Positions 23,630 to 37,170 are shown, numbered from the stretch's first letter. The stretch: 64,000 nucleotides of DNA from Dendrophyllia cribrosa (GCA_024195265.1 JAJLRJ010000002.1:2187388-2251387); one strand, 5' to 3'. Numbers and translations: made by a program. Notes: a model not told the origin generated them from the sequence alone.

Positions 23630-24804
23630 GTAAGTTTTCATGAAAAGCCATATTATTATCCACTCTTTGATAATGAATGAAGATGACGCCGGTTTGGCAA
23701 TAACAATGTGATCAAGCGATCAAACGGAGTCGCAATCAATCTACATGTGCGTCGCAAATCGAAGCAATTTTGGGGCGCTTGGATGCCGGCCGTGAGCAAT
23801 CAACGACATTTGGCATAGCAATAACCAACTACTGATTATAACAATATTAAATATGAAATCTGTTTTTTTTTTTGGAACAAAAACTGCGATTCGCCACTTT
23901 TTGAATCATTAATCAGTTGGATACTGTTTCTTTGGAACAACTTTGTGGTCTCTGCATTCGAATTTAGTGCTATTAAATAAGGAGGAAAAAACATATCAAC
24001 AAATTCAATGTACTAGTCTAGCTGTTAGATGATTACAGCAAAGGGAATGATATCCTATTATGATTGATAATTTCATCCATACTTTAATATTAAAGGAAAA
24101 TGACGCAGGTTTTGGCAAAAGACAATTGTATCAAATGATCAAACGGAGTCGCAATCAAACGGAGTTGCAAATCGATGCGTTAAGCGTGTAATTAACGTTA
24201 ACGAAACTATTAAGACTAATGAGTTAAAACATTATTTATGGGCACATGACTGTTGACCGTGAGCAATCGACGATATTTGGCATCACGTTTACCTCCAACC
24301 AATCTTAATGAAAAGAAATACGAAATACGGTCCTTTCGGAGGAAAACTGCTATTCTCAGTAGGCAAGCATTATTTGGAGCAACAGCTTGATCTGTGTATT
24401 TGACTTAAGTGCAACTTAATAGAGAAGAAACACTGTTAGCTGATTACAGCAAAGCCTTCGTTTTCGTTAACCATGGTCTTAAAACTAATAAAGTTAAACA
24501 ATGTTTGGGTACATGCATGCCAACCGTGAGCAATAGACGACACATTCCATCACAATTACCACCTGCCAATTTCTATCAGAATAAATACCATATCTGTTCT
24601 TTTGGAAAGAAAAGTGCGATACGCCTTTTTTTTAATTATTAATCATTTGGGTAAGCATGTTTTGTAACATTATCTTTATCCCTATGTTTTAATTTTTGTG
24701 CATTGCAATGACGAAAAAAGAAACATATAAACGTTATTATTGTATAATCTTAACTGAATGTGAATGTTATTTTATTGATTGATAACATTGTTGTTTTTAT
24801 TTAG
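23630..24804. other. Intron with ghost cassettes (copy of 17110-18304)
   Basis: It repeats both exon-less cassette junctions (about 24065 and 24463) seen after exon F. A short frame at 24409-24642 spans one of these junctions and is not supported as coding. Confidence 0.55.
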
Positions 24805-24918
24805 ACACCGATAACTGTTCGCCCAACCCATGTTTAAACAATGGAACATGTACAGACGAAGGGAATGACTACAATTGCACATGCGTACCTGGCTTCGAAG
24901 GGAAGAACTGTAGCGTCG
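24805..24918 (+). CDS. EGF-like exon K (copy of G)
   Basis: A 114-nt phase 1-1 EGF exon with the same TDEGNDY variant as G. The donor GTAAGTTGTC is conserved. Confidence 0.85.
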
Positions 24919-25421
24919 GTAAGTTGTCACGAGAAGCCATGTTATTATCCATACTTTAATACTGAATGAAGATCACGCCGGTTTTGGTAATAACAATGTG
25001 ATCAAGCGATCAAACGGAGTCGCAATCAATCTACGTCGCAAATCAATGCAGATTGATCTGCGTTTTCGTTAACGAACGACTCAAAACTAACAACTTAAAA
25101 CAATTTTGGGGTGCATGGATGCCGGCCGTGAGCAATCAACGATATTTGGCACAGCGATAACCTGCTACCGGATTATAACAATAATAAATATGAAATCTGT
25201 TTTTGGAAGAAGAACTACGATTCGCCACTTTTTGAATCATTAATCAGTTGGATACCGTTTCTTTGGAACAACTTTGTTTTCTCTGCATTCGAATTCAGTG
25301 GTATTAAATAACGAGGAAAACAACATGTCAACGAAGTAAATGTACTAGTCTAGCTGTGAGAAGATTACAGCAAAGGGAATGCTATCCTATTATGATTGAT
25401 AATATTGTGCTTTCTATTTAG
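24919..25421. other. Intron between K and L with a second empty Polinton site
   Basis: CAATGCAGATTGATCTGCG occurs uninterrupted (AGATTG at 25050-25055), matching the pre-insertion sequence of the Polinton locus. Confidence 0.8.
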
Positions 25422-25535
25422 ACACTGATGACTGTTTGTCCAACCCATGTTTAAACAATGGAACTTGTGAAGACAAAGTGAATGACTACAATTGCACATG
25501 CGCACCTGGGTATGAAGGGAAGAACTGTAGCATTG
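25422..25535 (+). CDS. EGF-like exon L (copy of H)
   Basis: A 114-nt phase 1-1 EGF exon with LSNPC and the A-P-G-Y loop. Confidence 0.85.
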
Positions 25536-26213
25536 GTAAGTTGTCATGAACTACCACTCTTGTTATGCATACTTTAATACTGAATGAATTAAGATGACGC
25601 AGGTTTTGGTAAATGGCGATGTAATCAAACGATCAAACGGACTCGCAAATCGATGCACGTTTGAAAACAAGCACTAAGCTTGACCCTTACGTTAACGAAG
25701 GAATTAAAACTAATAAAACATTTTTTGGGTGGTAAGTGAATGCTGACCGTGAGCAATCGACGATATTCAACATCGCGTTTACCTCCAACCTCAATCTTAA
25801 TGAAAATAAATACGAAATATGTTCCTTTCGATGGAAAACTACAATTCTCAGAAGGGAAAAATTATTTGGAACAACATCTTCATCTGTGTATTTGATTTTG
25901 ATGCTGCATAATGAAGGAAAAACACTGTTAGCTGATTACAGCAAAGTGAATGTTATTTTATTGATTGATAATATTGTGCTTTATCGGCACATGACTACTG
26001 ACCGAGAGCAATCGACGATATTTGGCATCACGTTTATCTCCTCCAACCAATCTAAATGTAAATAAATACGAAATATGTTCCTTTCGAAGGAAAACTGCTA
26101 TTTTCGAAGGGCAAACATTATTTGGAGCAACATCTTGATCTGCGTGTTTGATTTTAGAGTTACGTGATGGAGAAAAAACACTGTTAGCTAATAATATTGT
26201 GTTTCCTATTTAG
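25536..26213. other. Intron with ghost cassette (copy of 19036-19713)
   Basis: The exon-less junction recurs at about 25984. The frame 25736-26065 crosses it and is present in both copies only because the DNA is duplicated. Confidence 0.55.
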
Positions 26214-26327
26214 ACACTGATGACTGTTCGTCCAACCCGTGTGTAAACAATGGAACTTGCGCAGACAAAGTGAATGACTACAATTGCACATGCGTACCTG
26301 GGTTTGAAGGGAAGAACTGCAGCGTCG
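26214..26327 (+). CDS. EGF-like exon M (copy of I)
   Basis: A 114-nt phase 1-1 EGF exon with A-D-K between cysteines 3 and 4. Confidence 0.85.
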
Positions 26328-26984
26328 GTAAGTTGTCATGAGAAGCCGTAATAATAATTGCATGCTTGGATATTTATTGAAGCAGGAATACGCCGATTTT
26401 GAAAATGACAATGTACCGATATGTCATAATACGATTTTATTTAGGGCATCCAAATTCATTGGCAATGAATCGAAATTTTTTTGGGATAGCTTTGGATAGC
26501 AATCAATCAATCAATCAATCAATCAAAGATTTATATAAACACGATATCCCACGGTATCAAGGCAAATCTGCGAGAAAAAAACCGGCATTATGAATGCCGC
26601 AAATAAATCACTTATTAATATTGTATGCACGTTCATAACAAAGCTAACAACATGGAGAGCGACTATCGTCAATTTACTTCGAGTGGCTGTAGAGTTCAGA
26701 CTGTTCTGTCCCAGTGTAAGGGTCCACAAGTGATTTCCCATTGTAATCCATTTGTTTTCAAGGTGTTGGTCCGCGTTGTCTATTTTTCGGTCTTCTATTT
26801 AGCCCTGGTGTACCGGTTCACCAGGACAGAACCGTTCGAACTCAGTTGCTTAGAATTGCGGTGAATTTAACTTCGATCATTGCAGACGGAAGCGATTGCC
26901 AAAAAATGCAACCGCTTGCAAGTTGTGATCAAACGGAGTCGCAAATTAATGCAAGTTTCCACATAGGGCTGAATATCGCTGTCG
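26328..26984. other. Intron after exon M
   Basis: Same sequence as after exon I but without the MITE, providing that element's empty site at 26597-26610. No gene. Confidence 0.5.
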
Positions 26985-27975
26985 TTAAGTAAGGACTTGC
27001 CTTGATTACCTCATAATTTGACTATTATAACTCGCTAATGTATGACTTACCTACCTACCTTCTCAAAAGGCTTCAACATGTACAAAATGCTACTGCTCGC
27101 CTAATATCTTTCCCACCAAGATCTGTACATACACTGTATTACATTCTTACCAAGATCTGTACATACACTGTATTACATTCTTACCAAGATCTGTACATAC
27201 ACTGTATTACATTCTTACCAAGATCTGTACATAAACTGTATTACATTCTTACCAAGATCTGTACATACACTGTATTACATTCTTACCAAGATCTGTACAT
27301 ACACTGTATTACATTCTTACCAAGATCTGTACATACACTGTATTACATTCTTACCAAGATCTGTACATACGCTGTATTACATTCTTACCAAGATCTGTAC
27401 ATACACTGTATTACATTCTTACCAAGATCTGTACATACACTGTATTACATTCTTACCAAGATCTGTACATACACTGTATTACACCCATTCTTGTTGAACT
27501 GCACTGGTTGCCCATCCATCTACGTATTGAATTCAAGATCCTCCTCATCACCTACAAATCCCTTCATGACCTTGCTCCTCTTTACCTGAACGATTTAATT
27601 CAGCGATATCAACCAGACCGCAACCTGAGATCGTCTTAATACCAAATTTTAACTTATGGCCTTCGTACTTTTTCGTTTGCGGAACCATATCTCTGGAACA
27701 GATTACCTGAACATATAAAAAATGCGGAAACTATTCACATTTCTAAACGTAAACCTAAACCCGTACTTTTCAGTTAAACAAACTTTTTAAACTTAACTTT
27801 GTAGAATTTATTTGTAACGTTTTTTTAGCTTTTTAGAATATCTTACTTGTAATTAATTTATTGTTTTTCTTTTTAAGCGAGGCTTTTACCTTCTTTTTGT
27901 AGTTTTTAGATTATATTTTTAGTGTAGTTTGAATGTTACCGCCTCTGAATCGTCGAGAAAAGGTGCTATAGAAAT

Positions 27976-28019
<44 letters not shown>

Positions 28020-28020
28020 T
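26985..28020 (+). mobile_element. LINE 3' fragment with internal tandem expansion
   Basis: Same LINE tail as at 5790-6505 (MYDLPTYLLKRLQHVQNATA), ending in (ATT)n at about 27978-28020. In this copy a 34-bp segment has expanded to about 11 tandem copies (27115-27485), which is why a 183-codon frame appears open here. Confidence 0.7.
27115..27485. repeat. 34-bp tandem repeat, about 11 copies
   Basis: The unit begins ACCAAGATCTGTACATACAC and continues TGTATTACATTCTT. The equivalent place in the first LINE fragment (about 5928) has one diverged copy, so this is a recent local expansion. Confidence 0.9.
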
Positions 28021-28332
28021 CTATTTTAGTTTACATGCATTGCGACCTTAAGCAATCGACGACATTAAGAATCGCGATTACCAGCTTAAAAATTTCAATT
28101 AGAAAATATATGAAATCTATTGTTTATCGCAAAACTGTGAATCGCCACTTTTCTAATAATTAAAAAGTTGGCTTAATATCTGTAACAGGAACTTCTTGGT
28201 CTCTGGATTTTATGTAAGCGCTTTTCAATAAAGAAAAGAAAGTATAAACGAAAATTTTGTATGGCCTATTAACTGATTACACCAAGGTGAATGCTATTGT
28301 TATAGATTAATAATATCTTGGTCTTTATTTAG
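28021..28332. other. Intron upstream of exon N
   Basis: Equivalent to 6506-6805. Ends in 'GGTCTTTATTTAG'. No gene. Confidence 0.5.
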
Positions 28333-29100
28333 ACACTGATGACTGTTTTCCCAACCCATGTGTAAACAATGGAACATGTACAGACGAAGTGAATAACTAC
28401 ACTTGCACTTGCGTACCTGGGTATGAAGGGAAAAACTGCAGTGTTACTACAAGTGCATCGCACTCTGTCAGTATCAGCATTTTACCTTCAACAAGTGTGT
28501 CTCAAAGTGCCTCGCCATCTGTTAGTCCCAGCATGTCACAATCTACAAGTGGATCTTCAAGTATTTCGCAGCAGGTCAGCATTAGCGTTTCACCATCAAC
28601 AAGTTTGAATCCAAGTGTTTCGCCATCTGTCAGTCCGAGTGAGTCACAATTTACAAGTGTCACTTCAAGTATCTCACAGTCGATCAGCAACAGCCTTTCA
28701 CCTTCAACAAGTGTGTCTCAAAGTGTCTCGCCATATGTTAGTCCGAGCGTCTCATCATCTACAAGTGGATCTATAAGTGTCTCGCGATCGGTCAGCATCA
28801 GTTTTTTACCTTCAACAAGAGTGTCTTCAAGTGTCTCGCCATCTGTCAGTTCGAGTGGATCACATTCTTCAAGTATCTCTTCAAGTGTTTCGCACTTTGT
28901 CAGCATCAGCGTTTCACCTTCAACAAGTGTATCTCCAAGTGTTTCGCCATCTGTCAGTCCGAGTGTGTCGCAATCTATTTATTTAGACACTGATGACTGT
29001 TCTCCCAACCCGTGTGTAAACGGTGGATCATGTACAGACGGAATGAATGACTACACTTGCACATGCATACCTGGGTATGAAGGGAAGAACTGCAGCGTCG
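28333..29100 (+). CDS. Composite exon N: EGF, Ser-rich repeat, EGF (copy of B)
   Basis: A 768-nt phase 1-1 exon with the same structure as B. It differs by scattered substitutions (for example a Met in the Ser-rich part, SPSMSQ). The internal old acceptor 'TATTTATTTAG' is conserved, so a 114-nt EGF-only exon from 28987 remains possible. Confidence 0.85.
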
Positions 29101-29270
29101 GTAAGTTGTCATGAGCAGCGATGTTAACCATGGTCTTGGTGTTTGATTTTAATTCTTTTAAAACAAGAAACATATAATCTTAACTGTAAACATAAACATA
29201 TGATCTTAACTGTCAGTTAATTACAACAAAGTGAATGTTATTGATTGATAATATTGTTGTTTTCATTTAG

Positions 29271-29384
29271 ACTCTGATAACTGTTCGCCCAACCCATGTT
29301 TAAACAATGGAACCTGTACAGACGAAGTGAATGACTACACTTGCACATGCGCACCTGGGTATGAAGGGAAGAACTGTAGCATCA
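29271..29384 (+). CDS. EGF-like exon O (copy of C)
   Basis: A 114-nt phase 1-1 EGF exon starting S-D-N-C, as in C. Confidence 0.85.
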
Positions 29385-29419
29385 GTAAGTTGTCATGAAC
29401 ATCTTATTATGCATACTTT

Positions 29420-29462
<43 letters not shown>

Positions 29463-30143
29463 ACAATGGCGAGCCGAAGGCGAGCCATTGTAAACGCCCA
29501 TACAGATCGGACGCGAATATTTTATCGTATTTATGAAATGAAACAATGAGTAGGGATCTGTATGAAAAGTTAATGCATACTAATTAGCTAAGCAGATGTA
29601 TGTATCACAAGTTAATGCTACTGTTTAATAATTCATCAACTCAGTTGATTTGTATTGGGGTTTACAATGCAAACCTTCATTAAATTTTCATTTCTTTTGT
29701 ACTTTCCTTATGAATTATTAATTAATTTTATAATACTGAATTAAGATGATGCAGGTTTTGGTAAATGACGATGTGATCAAACGATCAAACGGACTCGCAA
29801 ATCGATGCAAGTTTAAAAACAAGCATTAAGCTTAACCCTTACGTTAACGAAGGAATTGAAATTAATAAAACATTTTTTTAGGCGGTAAGTGAATGTTGAC
29901 CGTGAGCAATCGACGATATTCGGCATCGCGTTTCCCTCCAACCTCAATCTTAATGAAAATAAATACGAAATATGTTCCTTTCGAAGGTAAACTGCAATTC
30001 TCAGTAGGGAAAAATTATTTGGAACAACATCTTCATCTGTGTATTTGATTTTGATGCTGTATAACGGAGGTAAAACACTATTAGCTGATTACAGCATAGT
30101 GAATGTTATTCTTTTGATTGATAATATTTTGCTTTCTATATAG
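29385..30143. other. Intron with hairpin element, upstream of exon P
   Basis: It contains the hairpin copy at about 29424-29523 and a pre-exon cassette. No gene. Confidence 0.55.
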
Positions 30144-30257
30144 ACACTGATAACTGTTCGTCCAACCCGTGTTTAAACAATGGAACATGTACAGACAAAG
30201 TGAATGACTACAATTGCACATGCGTACCTGGCTTTGAAGGGAAGAACTGCAGCGTCG
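30144..30257 (+). CDS. EGF-like exon P (copy of D)
   Basis: A 114-nt phase 1-1 EGF exon (T-D-N-C, LNNGTC, V-P-G-F). The intron after it lacks the giant foldback element present after D. Confidence 0.85.
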
Positions 30258-30457
30258 GTAAGTTTTCATGAACAAACATCTTTTTTCTTTCATGCTTTAA
30301 TATTGAAGGAAGATGACGCAGGTTTTGGCAAATGACAATTTGATCAAATGATCAAAGAGAGTCGCAAGGCAAACGGAGTTGCAAATCGACGCAAGTTTCA
30401 AAACAAGCATTGAGCGTAACATTTACGTTAATGAAAGTATTAAAACTAATAAGTTAA

Positions 30458-33400
30458 GGTGGTTGGTACCAGTTTCCTCGCACGGGAGCAGGTCACTATC
30501 GTGCGTCACGCGCGAAAGACTCGCGCGAAAGAGGCGCGAGATTTAAAAAACGAAAAATCAAAACAAACATGGCGGCGCGCGGCTTTATTTCGTGCTAGGT
30601 TACTTTTGTCCTGTTTTAAACGAAATTCGCGTATATCCGAGACTGTATCTACTTGTACGACCTTAGTTAATTTTTATATTCAAGACAAATTGCTTTCGGC
30701 GTTCAATACTCAAGTTTCAAATGCAAAACTGCGATCGATCGTGATGAGGATTGGGACCGGAAGGACTCGCAAAATAGTCATAAAAATGAAGAAATGACAA
30801 ACCACCACAAATTATCTCGCTTGATGGTCTTGTCCACATTCTATGGTTTGTATTTTGTGTGCTCAACGGCCACTGCGTATGCAGGCGAGAGAGACGAGGA
30901 TAAACAAGACTACGAACAGCCCAACTAAAACCGCAAACCGAGCATGAACGAACGGAAGGGCAGCCAAAATGAGGCACAGAAAGTCGGAGCACAATTGAAA
31001 GGACAACTCAGCCCATAAATGACTGAACAACAACGTCAGTGACCGGCAACCGAACGCAAAAACCAGCAAGCAAAAGAGAGAAGGACTGAACGAATCCTTT
31101 GTGCTAGAAGAAAAAGAATTGTAGCAAAGAAAGAAACCTTGCTAATGCTATCATTTATATTAAAACATTAGAGTTTCACTCAATATGTTTTAATACCTGT
31201 TGCAAACCTTTAATTTAAAATGTCTGGACCAATTGGCGAAATAATTGGTTTGTGTCAAACCGTAACATACAGCAGAAAGTCAAACTTTGTTTTTCTAAGA
31301 AGTAAAAGACACGAACAGCTCAACTCAAAATTGAAAACCGAGAATCAACGAACGGAATGACGTACAGAAAATCAGGGAACATTTGACAGTTCAACTGAAC
31401 CCATGAATTACCGAACGACAAGGCGACCGACAAGGCGACCGACAACCGAACGCAAAAACCAGCAAGCGAAAGAGAGAAGGACTGAACGAATCGTTTATGT
31501 TAGACAAAAAAGAATTGCAGCAAAGAAAGAAACCTTAATATGCGGCATATGCTATCATTTAATTTAAAACAGTAGAGCATTAGATTTTGACCCTAAATGT
31601 TTTAATACCTGTTGTAAACTTTTATTTATAAAATTTTTTGGACTACTTGGCGAGTTTATTCGTTTGTACTCACACCGAAAAAACACCAAAAAGTCCAACT
31701 TAAAAATTGAAGAATTAAAACTTAACTGGACGAACAGAAGTCAGCAAAAACTCGAACGAAAACGGAACAGTTTGGTGATTTGGATTTTGAAATAATCAGT
31801 TTACCTAAACATTAAAGGAGAAGTTCACTCCAGAAGGCACTCTTTTTTTCTTTCCACTAATAAATAGTACATATAGAGATAGGATGCTGAGCAAAGTTTC
31901 AGCTTCTAAAGAGCTTCCAATCCCAATTAAATCCTTGTCCAAAGTAGCCCAAAAATCGTTTTGAATGCCGCCATTTTTTAACCATATTTAGCAGCCTGGC
32001 CTTGAAATGTGACGTCATTCCGTCCAACTTTAAGTGACTTGTTTTGTTTACTATACTGAAATCATGGATTAAGAGGGTTATCAAGGGTCCTGGCCGCATT
32101 TCACGAAATTCACCGGAATTTTTCTGCCTTTAATAATTTATGTTTCAGCCCAAAGTTTCTCTTTTCTCGAAACAGAATGAGTTATTTTATATCGACCGGA
32201 TTTTTTTTTTACCACATCACAGCACGGAACCGGCAACCCGGTTTTTAAGAAAATAATTCTTTACTCCTTAACAAAACAAAGGAAAACTTTTGAGACGGGA
32301 AAAGAAAAGGTAAATAAATTCAATCAAACGTAATCTAGCTTTCAACGACGTTTGTAGCGATTATATGAAAGTTTTCTGAAAAGAGGCGCAAGTAGGTAAA
32401 AATTGAAATTGTATCGTTCGAGTCATGAATTTTATTTGGGTTCGGGGATTTTTTTTACATACGGTCGGATTTGTGGGAGTAAGTTGACTGTGAATTAAAC
32501 TGAACAACAATTTGTAATCAATTTTTTTTGTATAAGTACAATTCCTTCCCAGCCGGTTGTCAAATGTACATAGTTTATTCGAACTGTTTGGAATTTCAGT
32601 GTTTTCCTGTTTCGCTTCCCAGTGTTTTTGTTGTAACGTAAATAACAGGAATCACAACGTTCAGCAGTGACTTAGTTTGAAAGAAAACTCCACTAGCAAA
32701 CTAAACATAGAAATATATTTCTTCCAATAATATCCGTTTCACATCAGTCTCAATGAAGTAGTCTTTGTGGTTATTATTTTCAGTGCGTGTTAAAACATTT
32801 TGACCTTGTCCAATTCTATGCCTCTATGCAAATTTTTGCGTTGAAACGCGACACGCACGCTGCTATGCAGTTTTTTTTTTAGCTATTTCTGTCAAATGAT
32901 AAATTTGGTAATACATGCTCACATTTAGCTTATTCCCGTTTGCGAAATATATTACGAGAATCAAAAGACTTCCATCATCACCTTATCGACGAAATTTGCT
33001 TTAGAATCGTTATCAATCCTTATTAATTCAATAACAGGAATCGGAATAAAATAAAAACGTCGGAAAGCGTTGGCGATGCATGCTAATTTCAGAAAAAAAA
33101 AACCATTTAAAAGCTTGTGAAAGAAGAAATTGATATGAAACATCTCTCACCTCATTCTGTACCGAAGACCTAAACAAATCGATCTGTGTATAAAAAAACG
33201 CCGAAGCAAAATAAATATAAAATTATTCGGCTTGAGAAACTATTTCAGTCCTTTCCAGTTTGTGCCGGTGTTAAATCTCACATCTCTTCAAAGCCCCTTA
33301 TAAGCCGGATACATTTCTATTGAATTTACCTTTTCCTTTCCCATCTCTAATGTTTTCTTCTTCTTCTGTGTGTTTGCGATAGAGCGAAGAATTATTGTCT

Positions 33401-35471
33401 GATAAAGATCATGTACGATGCTGCGATTGTTAAAAAAACTCGGACCCGTATAAAATCTCAGGAAGATAACTCATACTCTTTCGAGAAAAGAAACTTTGGG
33501 CCTTAACGGGCAGAAAAATTCTGGTGAATTTCGAGAAATGCGGCCGGGACGCTTGATAATCCTCTTAATCCATGATTTCAGTATAGTAAACAAAACGAGT
33601 CACTTCAAGTTGGACGGAATGACGTCACATTTCAAGGCCAGGCTGCTAAATATGGTTAAAAAATGGCGGCGTTCAAAATGATTTTTGGGCTACTTTGTAC
33701 AAGGATTTAATTGGGATTGGAAACTCTTTAGAAGCTGAAACTACGGTCAGCATCCTATCTCTATATGTACTTTTTATTAGTGGAAAGAAAAAAACGGTGC
33801 CTTCTGAAGTGAACTTCTCCTTTAAAATTTATGAACATGCACTTTAGTGAGCTCACTAAAACCTTATTAATAGACAACATAGATTGAAAATATGGAAAAT
33901 TTTATCTGCTCAAAAAATAAAGGTCTGTCATTCTCGTCAGGGGCACAGTGAACAGACCCGGTAGAGAGATTAATTATAGCAAAACACTTCCGAAGTAATA
34001 AATATGCGTACGAGAGACAGGCAAACTTACGATGAAATTGACGATTTATTTGCCAAATAAATTCGGTAAACTCTCTACCACACGTTTCAAACCGTGGTAC
34101 CACAGCCAGCCCTACGTGCCTGAGCTGATTGATATTAATCTATGTAGTTTATTTATATGGCAAAACTAGTCTTTTACCTCAGAGTGTCCAGGCATTGAAC
34201 ATGATTTGAGCTTTGATACCGTTATTCAATGGGCAAAAAACTGCAGACACGAATTATCAAACAGAAACTACAAGCCATGTTTTCGATTGCAGATGCTCAC
34301 AATACCGGCTGAAGATTAAAAGATGCTGAGCCATCCATAAATAATAGTCATTTTCATTCACTAAACAGCCAAATGGGGAGAAAAAAACATTGAGTCGTTG
34401 TTTTTTAAAAAGTAAAAGACACGAACAGCCCAACTAAAACTCGCAAACCGAGAATGAACGAACGGAAGGATATATATCCGAAGAGGATATTGGCCGCCAT
34501 CGTTAAACACTTCGACGAAAACAACCGCGACTGAGAATAAGGACAAATCCCGAGAAAATCTCATATAAAGAAGCTCAACATTTTAGTCATTTTACAATTT
34601 AGAAGTATCGCAATCTTTTCATTCTGAAGCACCGACCGACACGTGTTCTGCAAGCAATTTGGTCCATTTCAAACTTTCGCTTGATGCTATTTGACAAAGA
34701 CATGGCTTATCTAGCCAGAAGTTGTGATAAAATCCCTAAAGGTGAGTCCAGGAAGCTGTCTTTAACGGCTACGAAATGATCTTCTAAGCAGTAAACAACT
34801 TCAAACACCAGATCGGCGGCAAATCGCGTACATTACATCCTAAACTGACTCCGAAACTATCGAAACAGTAGCTGCCCGCGCGAGCACACGCAAGAGTCAG
34901 CAGCAGTCAGAACAGATCATGAGCAACTGTTGATCTTACTGCAGAATCCGGATTTTTTGAATGCGCGAAGACGCGCGTGGGAATTGCTAAACTCACGAAG
35001 GCTTTTACATAAATACAAGTCCGGTGACCCCCACTTTTTATTGTTTCAATGTAATATAATTATTGAGAGGAAACGTCAGAAAAAAAAATAAAAAAAATTC
35101 TACGGAAGGAAATTTGCACTGCGTGAAAATTGCCTTTATCCAAATTTACAAAAATTCCACTCCGTAGAATTTTTTTACTGAATCATTGTGCATTTTCCTT
35201 TTCAAATGCCAAAAGCTATTACTAGAAAAAAACAGGGGGTCACTGGGTTAATTTTCTAATTATTAGTGCCACAAGATAAAAAGTAGGTCTGAATAATCCT
35301 TTGGAAACGTTGCCATGGAAACCGCTAATGACGAAATAACACTTACTTTTGGTCAACTATAAATTATATAGTTCAAACCTACAAAAGTGTTACAGTGGTC
35401 TTGATCTTTTTTTTGTTCTATTCTTTCAAAGTTACAAACCGTCAAAAAGCTGAAAACTGGTACCAGCCACC
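30458..35471. mobile_element. TTAA-flanked TIR element (copy of 12385-15412) with a nested insertion
   Basis: Same ends (GGTGGTTGGTACCAG and complement) between TTAA sequences at 30454-30457 and 35472-35475. It is about 2 kb longer than the first copy because another element is inserted at 31816-33821. No coding gene is recognised. Confidence 0.75.
31816..33821. mobile_element. TTAA-flanked element with ~350-bp TIRs, 2006 bp (nested)
   Basis: It starts AGGAGAAGTTCACTCCAGAA and ends with the near-complement, TTCTGAAGTGAACTTCTCCT. TTAA lies at 31812-31815 and 33822-33825, and the undisturbed copy near 13755 has one TTAA. The terminal inverted repeats extend inward to about 32170 and 33475, giving mirrored small frames (31899-32099 minus and 33496-33681 plus) that are not genes. 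Confidence 0.8.
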
Positions 35472-35475
35472 TTAA

Positions 35476-35758
35476 AACATTTATTTATTAATCGGCACAT
35501 GACTGCTGACCGTGAGCAATCGACGATATTTGGCATCACGTTTACCTCCAACCAATCTTAATGTAAATACACTGTAAAGACGAAATATGTTCCTTTCGAA
35601 GGAAAACTGCTATTCTCAGTAGGCAAACATTATTTGGAGCAACATCTTGATCTGCATGTGTGATTTTGGAGTTACTTGATGGAGAAAAAATACTTTTAGC
35701 TGATTACAGCAAAGTGAATGTTATTTTATTGATCGATAATATTGTACTTTCTATTTAG
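35476..35758. other. Intron upstream of exon Q
   Basis: Copy of 15413-15699, with a standard pre-exon cassette. No gene. Confidence 0.5.
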
Positions 35759-35872
35759 ACACTGATGACTGTTCGTCCAACCCTTGTGTAAACAATGGAA
35801 CATGTACAGACAAAGTGAATGACTACAATTGTACATGCGTACCTGGCTTTGAAGGGAAGAACTGTAGCGTCG
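35759..35872 (+). CDS. EGF-like exon Q (copy of E)
   Basis: A 114-nt phase 1-1 EGF exon ([15 protein letters not shown]). Confidence 0.85.
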
Positions 35873-36049
35873 GTAAGTTGTCATGAATGAATAAACATCT
35901 TTTTCCTTCCATACTTTAATATTGAAGGAAGATGACGCAGGTTTTGGCAAATGACAATTTGATCAAATGATCAAACAGAGTCGCAATCAAATGGAGTTGC
36001 AAATCGACGCAAGTTTCAAAACGAGCATTGAGCGTAGCATTTACGTTAA

Positions 36050-36754
36050 AGTGCCCATGAAATCAAAATTTCGACCTGTATTTTATACTAAAAAATTGAA
36101 GTCCATGGCCATTTTCCACTGATTCATAATTTTCCGATTTAAGTTATGGTCAAGCGCGTAATCTTTTTTTTTTATCTTAAAGTTGGCCTATTTGAACCAA
36201 AAATATGGAACAACCAGCGCGCGGCCAAAATATCCAAATTAGGACTTGTGACGTCAACAGTTGTGCAGACCTTCGTAGTCAACATGGTAGTCAAAATTCA
36301 TAGTCGGAGAACAATTCCAACTGAGCAAAACTGCAAAAATATAGCTAAAAAAGTGGTTTGTTTACGAGAAATAATGAAAAGTCTGAAAGCGACACCGCAT
36401 TTTTAGCATTTTTGCACAACTGGTGACGTCATCACGTTATTTGCTTCTGCTTCTGTTTCTCTGCCGTAAGGATCAGTTTGCCGTTTCTTTTTTGTTTCAC
36501 TTAAAGTATTAATACTTATCTAGGTCTAAAATCCCAGATTCGCACATTCTTAACGGTTTGTTGCAGTGTTCGTGCTTTATATGTGTCTTTTTATACTAGT
36601 TCCAGGCCCAAGGACACGAAAAGTTCTTTTTTTACCAACTTTGGACGTCCAATAAAATACTTTTCGTTGCTTGACCATCACTTAAATTTAAAAATTATGA
36701 ATCGGTGGAACATGGACTTCAATTTTTTAGTATAAAAAACGGGTCGAAAATTTA
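36050..36754. mobile_element. TTAA-flanked inverted-repeat element (copy of 15991-16693)
   Basis: Same long inverted ends and TTAA flanks (36046-36049, 36755-36758). The 86-codon frame at 36146-36406 is broken or shifted in the two sister copies, so coding is unlikely. Confidence 0.65.
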
Positions 36755-37056
36755 TTAAAACTAATAAGTTAAAGAATTATTTATCGGCACATGACTGCTG
36801 ACCGCGAGCAATCGACGATATTTGGCATTGCGTTTACCTCCAACCAATCTTAATGTAAATAGTTACGAAATATGTTCCTTTCGAAGGAAACTGCGATTCG
36901 CCACTTTTCAAATCAAGTTGGCAAGCATTATTTGGAACAATGTCTTGGTGTCTGTATTTGATTTTAGTACTACTCAATGAAGAAAAGACATTGTTAGCTT
37001 ATATCAGCAAAGTGAATGTTATTCTATTGATTGATAATATTGGGCTTTCTATATAG

Positions 37057-37170
37057 ACACTGATGACTGTTCCAACAACCCGTGTGTTAACAATGGAACA
37101 TGTACAGACAAAGTGAATGATTACAATTGCACATGCGTACCTGGCTTCGAAGGAAAGAACTGTAGCTTCG
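37057..37170 (+). CDS. EGF-like exon R (copy of F)
   Basis: A 114-nt phase 1-1 EGF exon (SNNPC, C-S-F). Confidence 0.85.

Noticed and set aside
27038..27589. 183-codon frame rich in YYILTKICTYTVLHS
   Set aside because: Product of the 34-bp tandem repeat in a LINE tail read through three frames.
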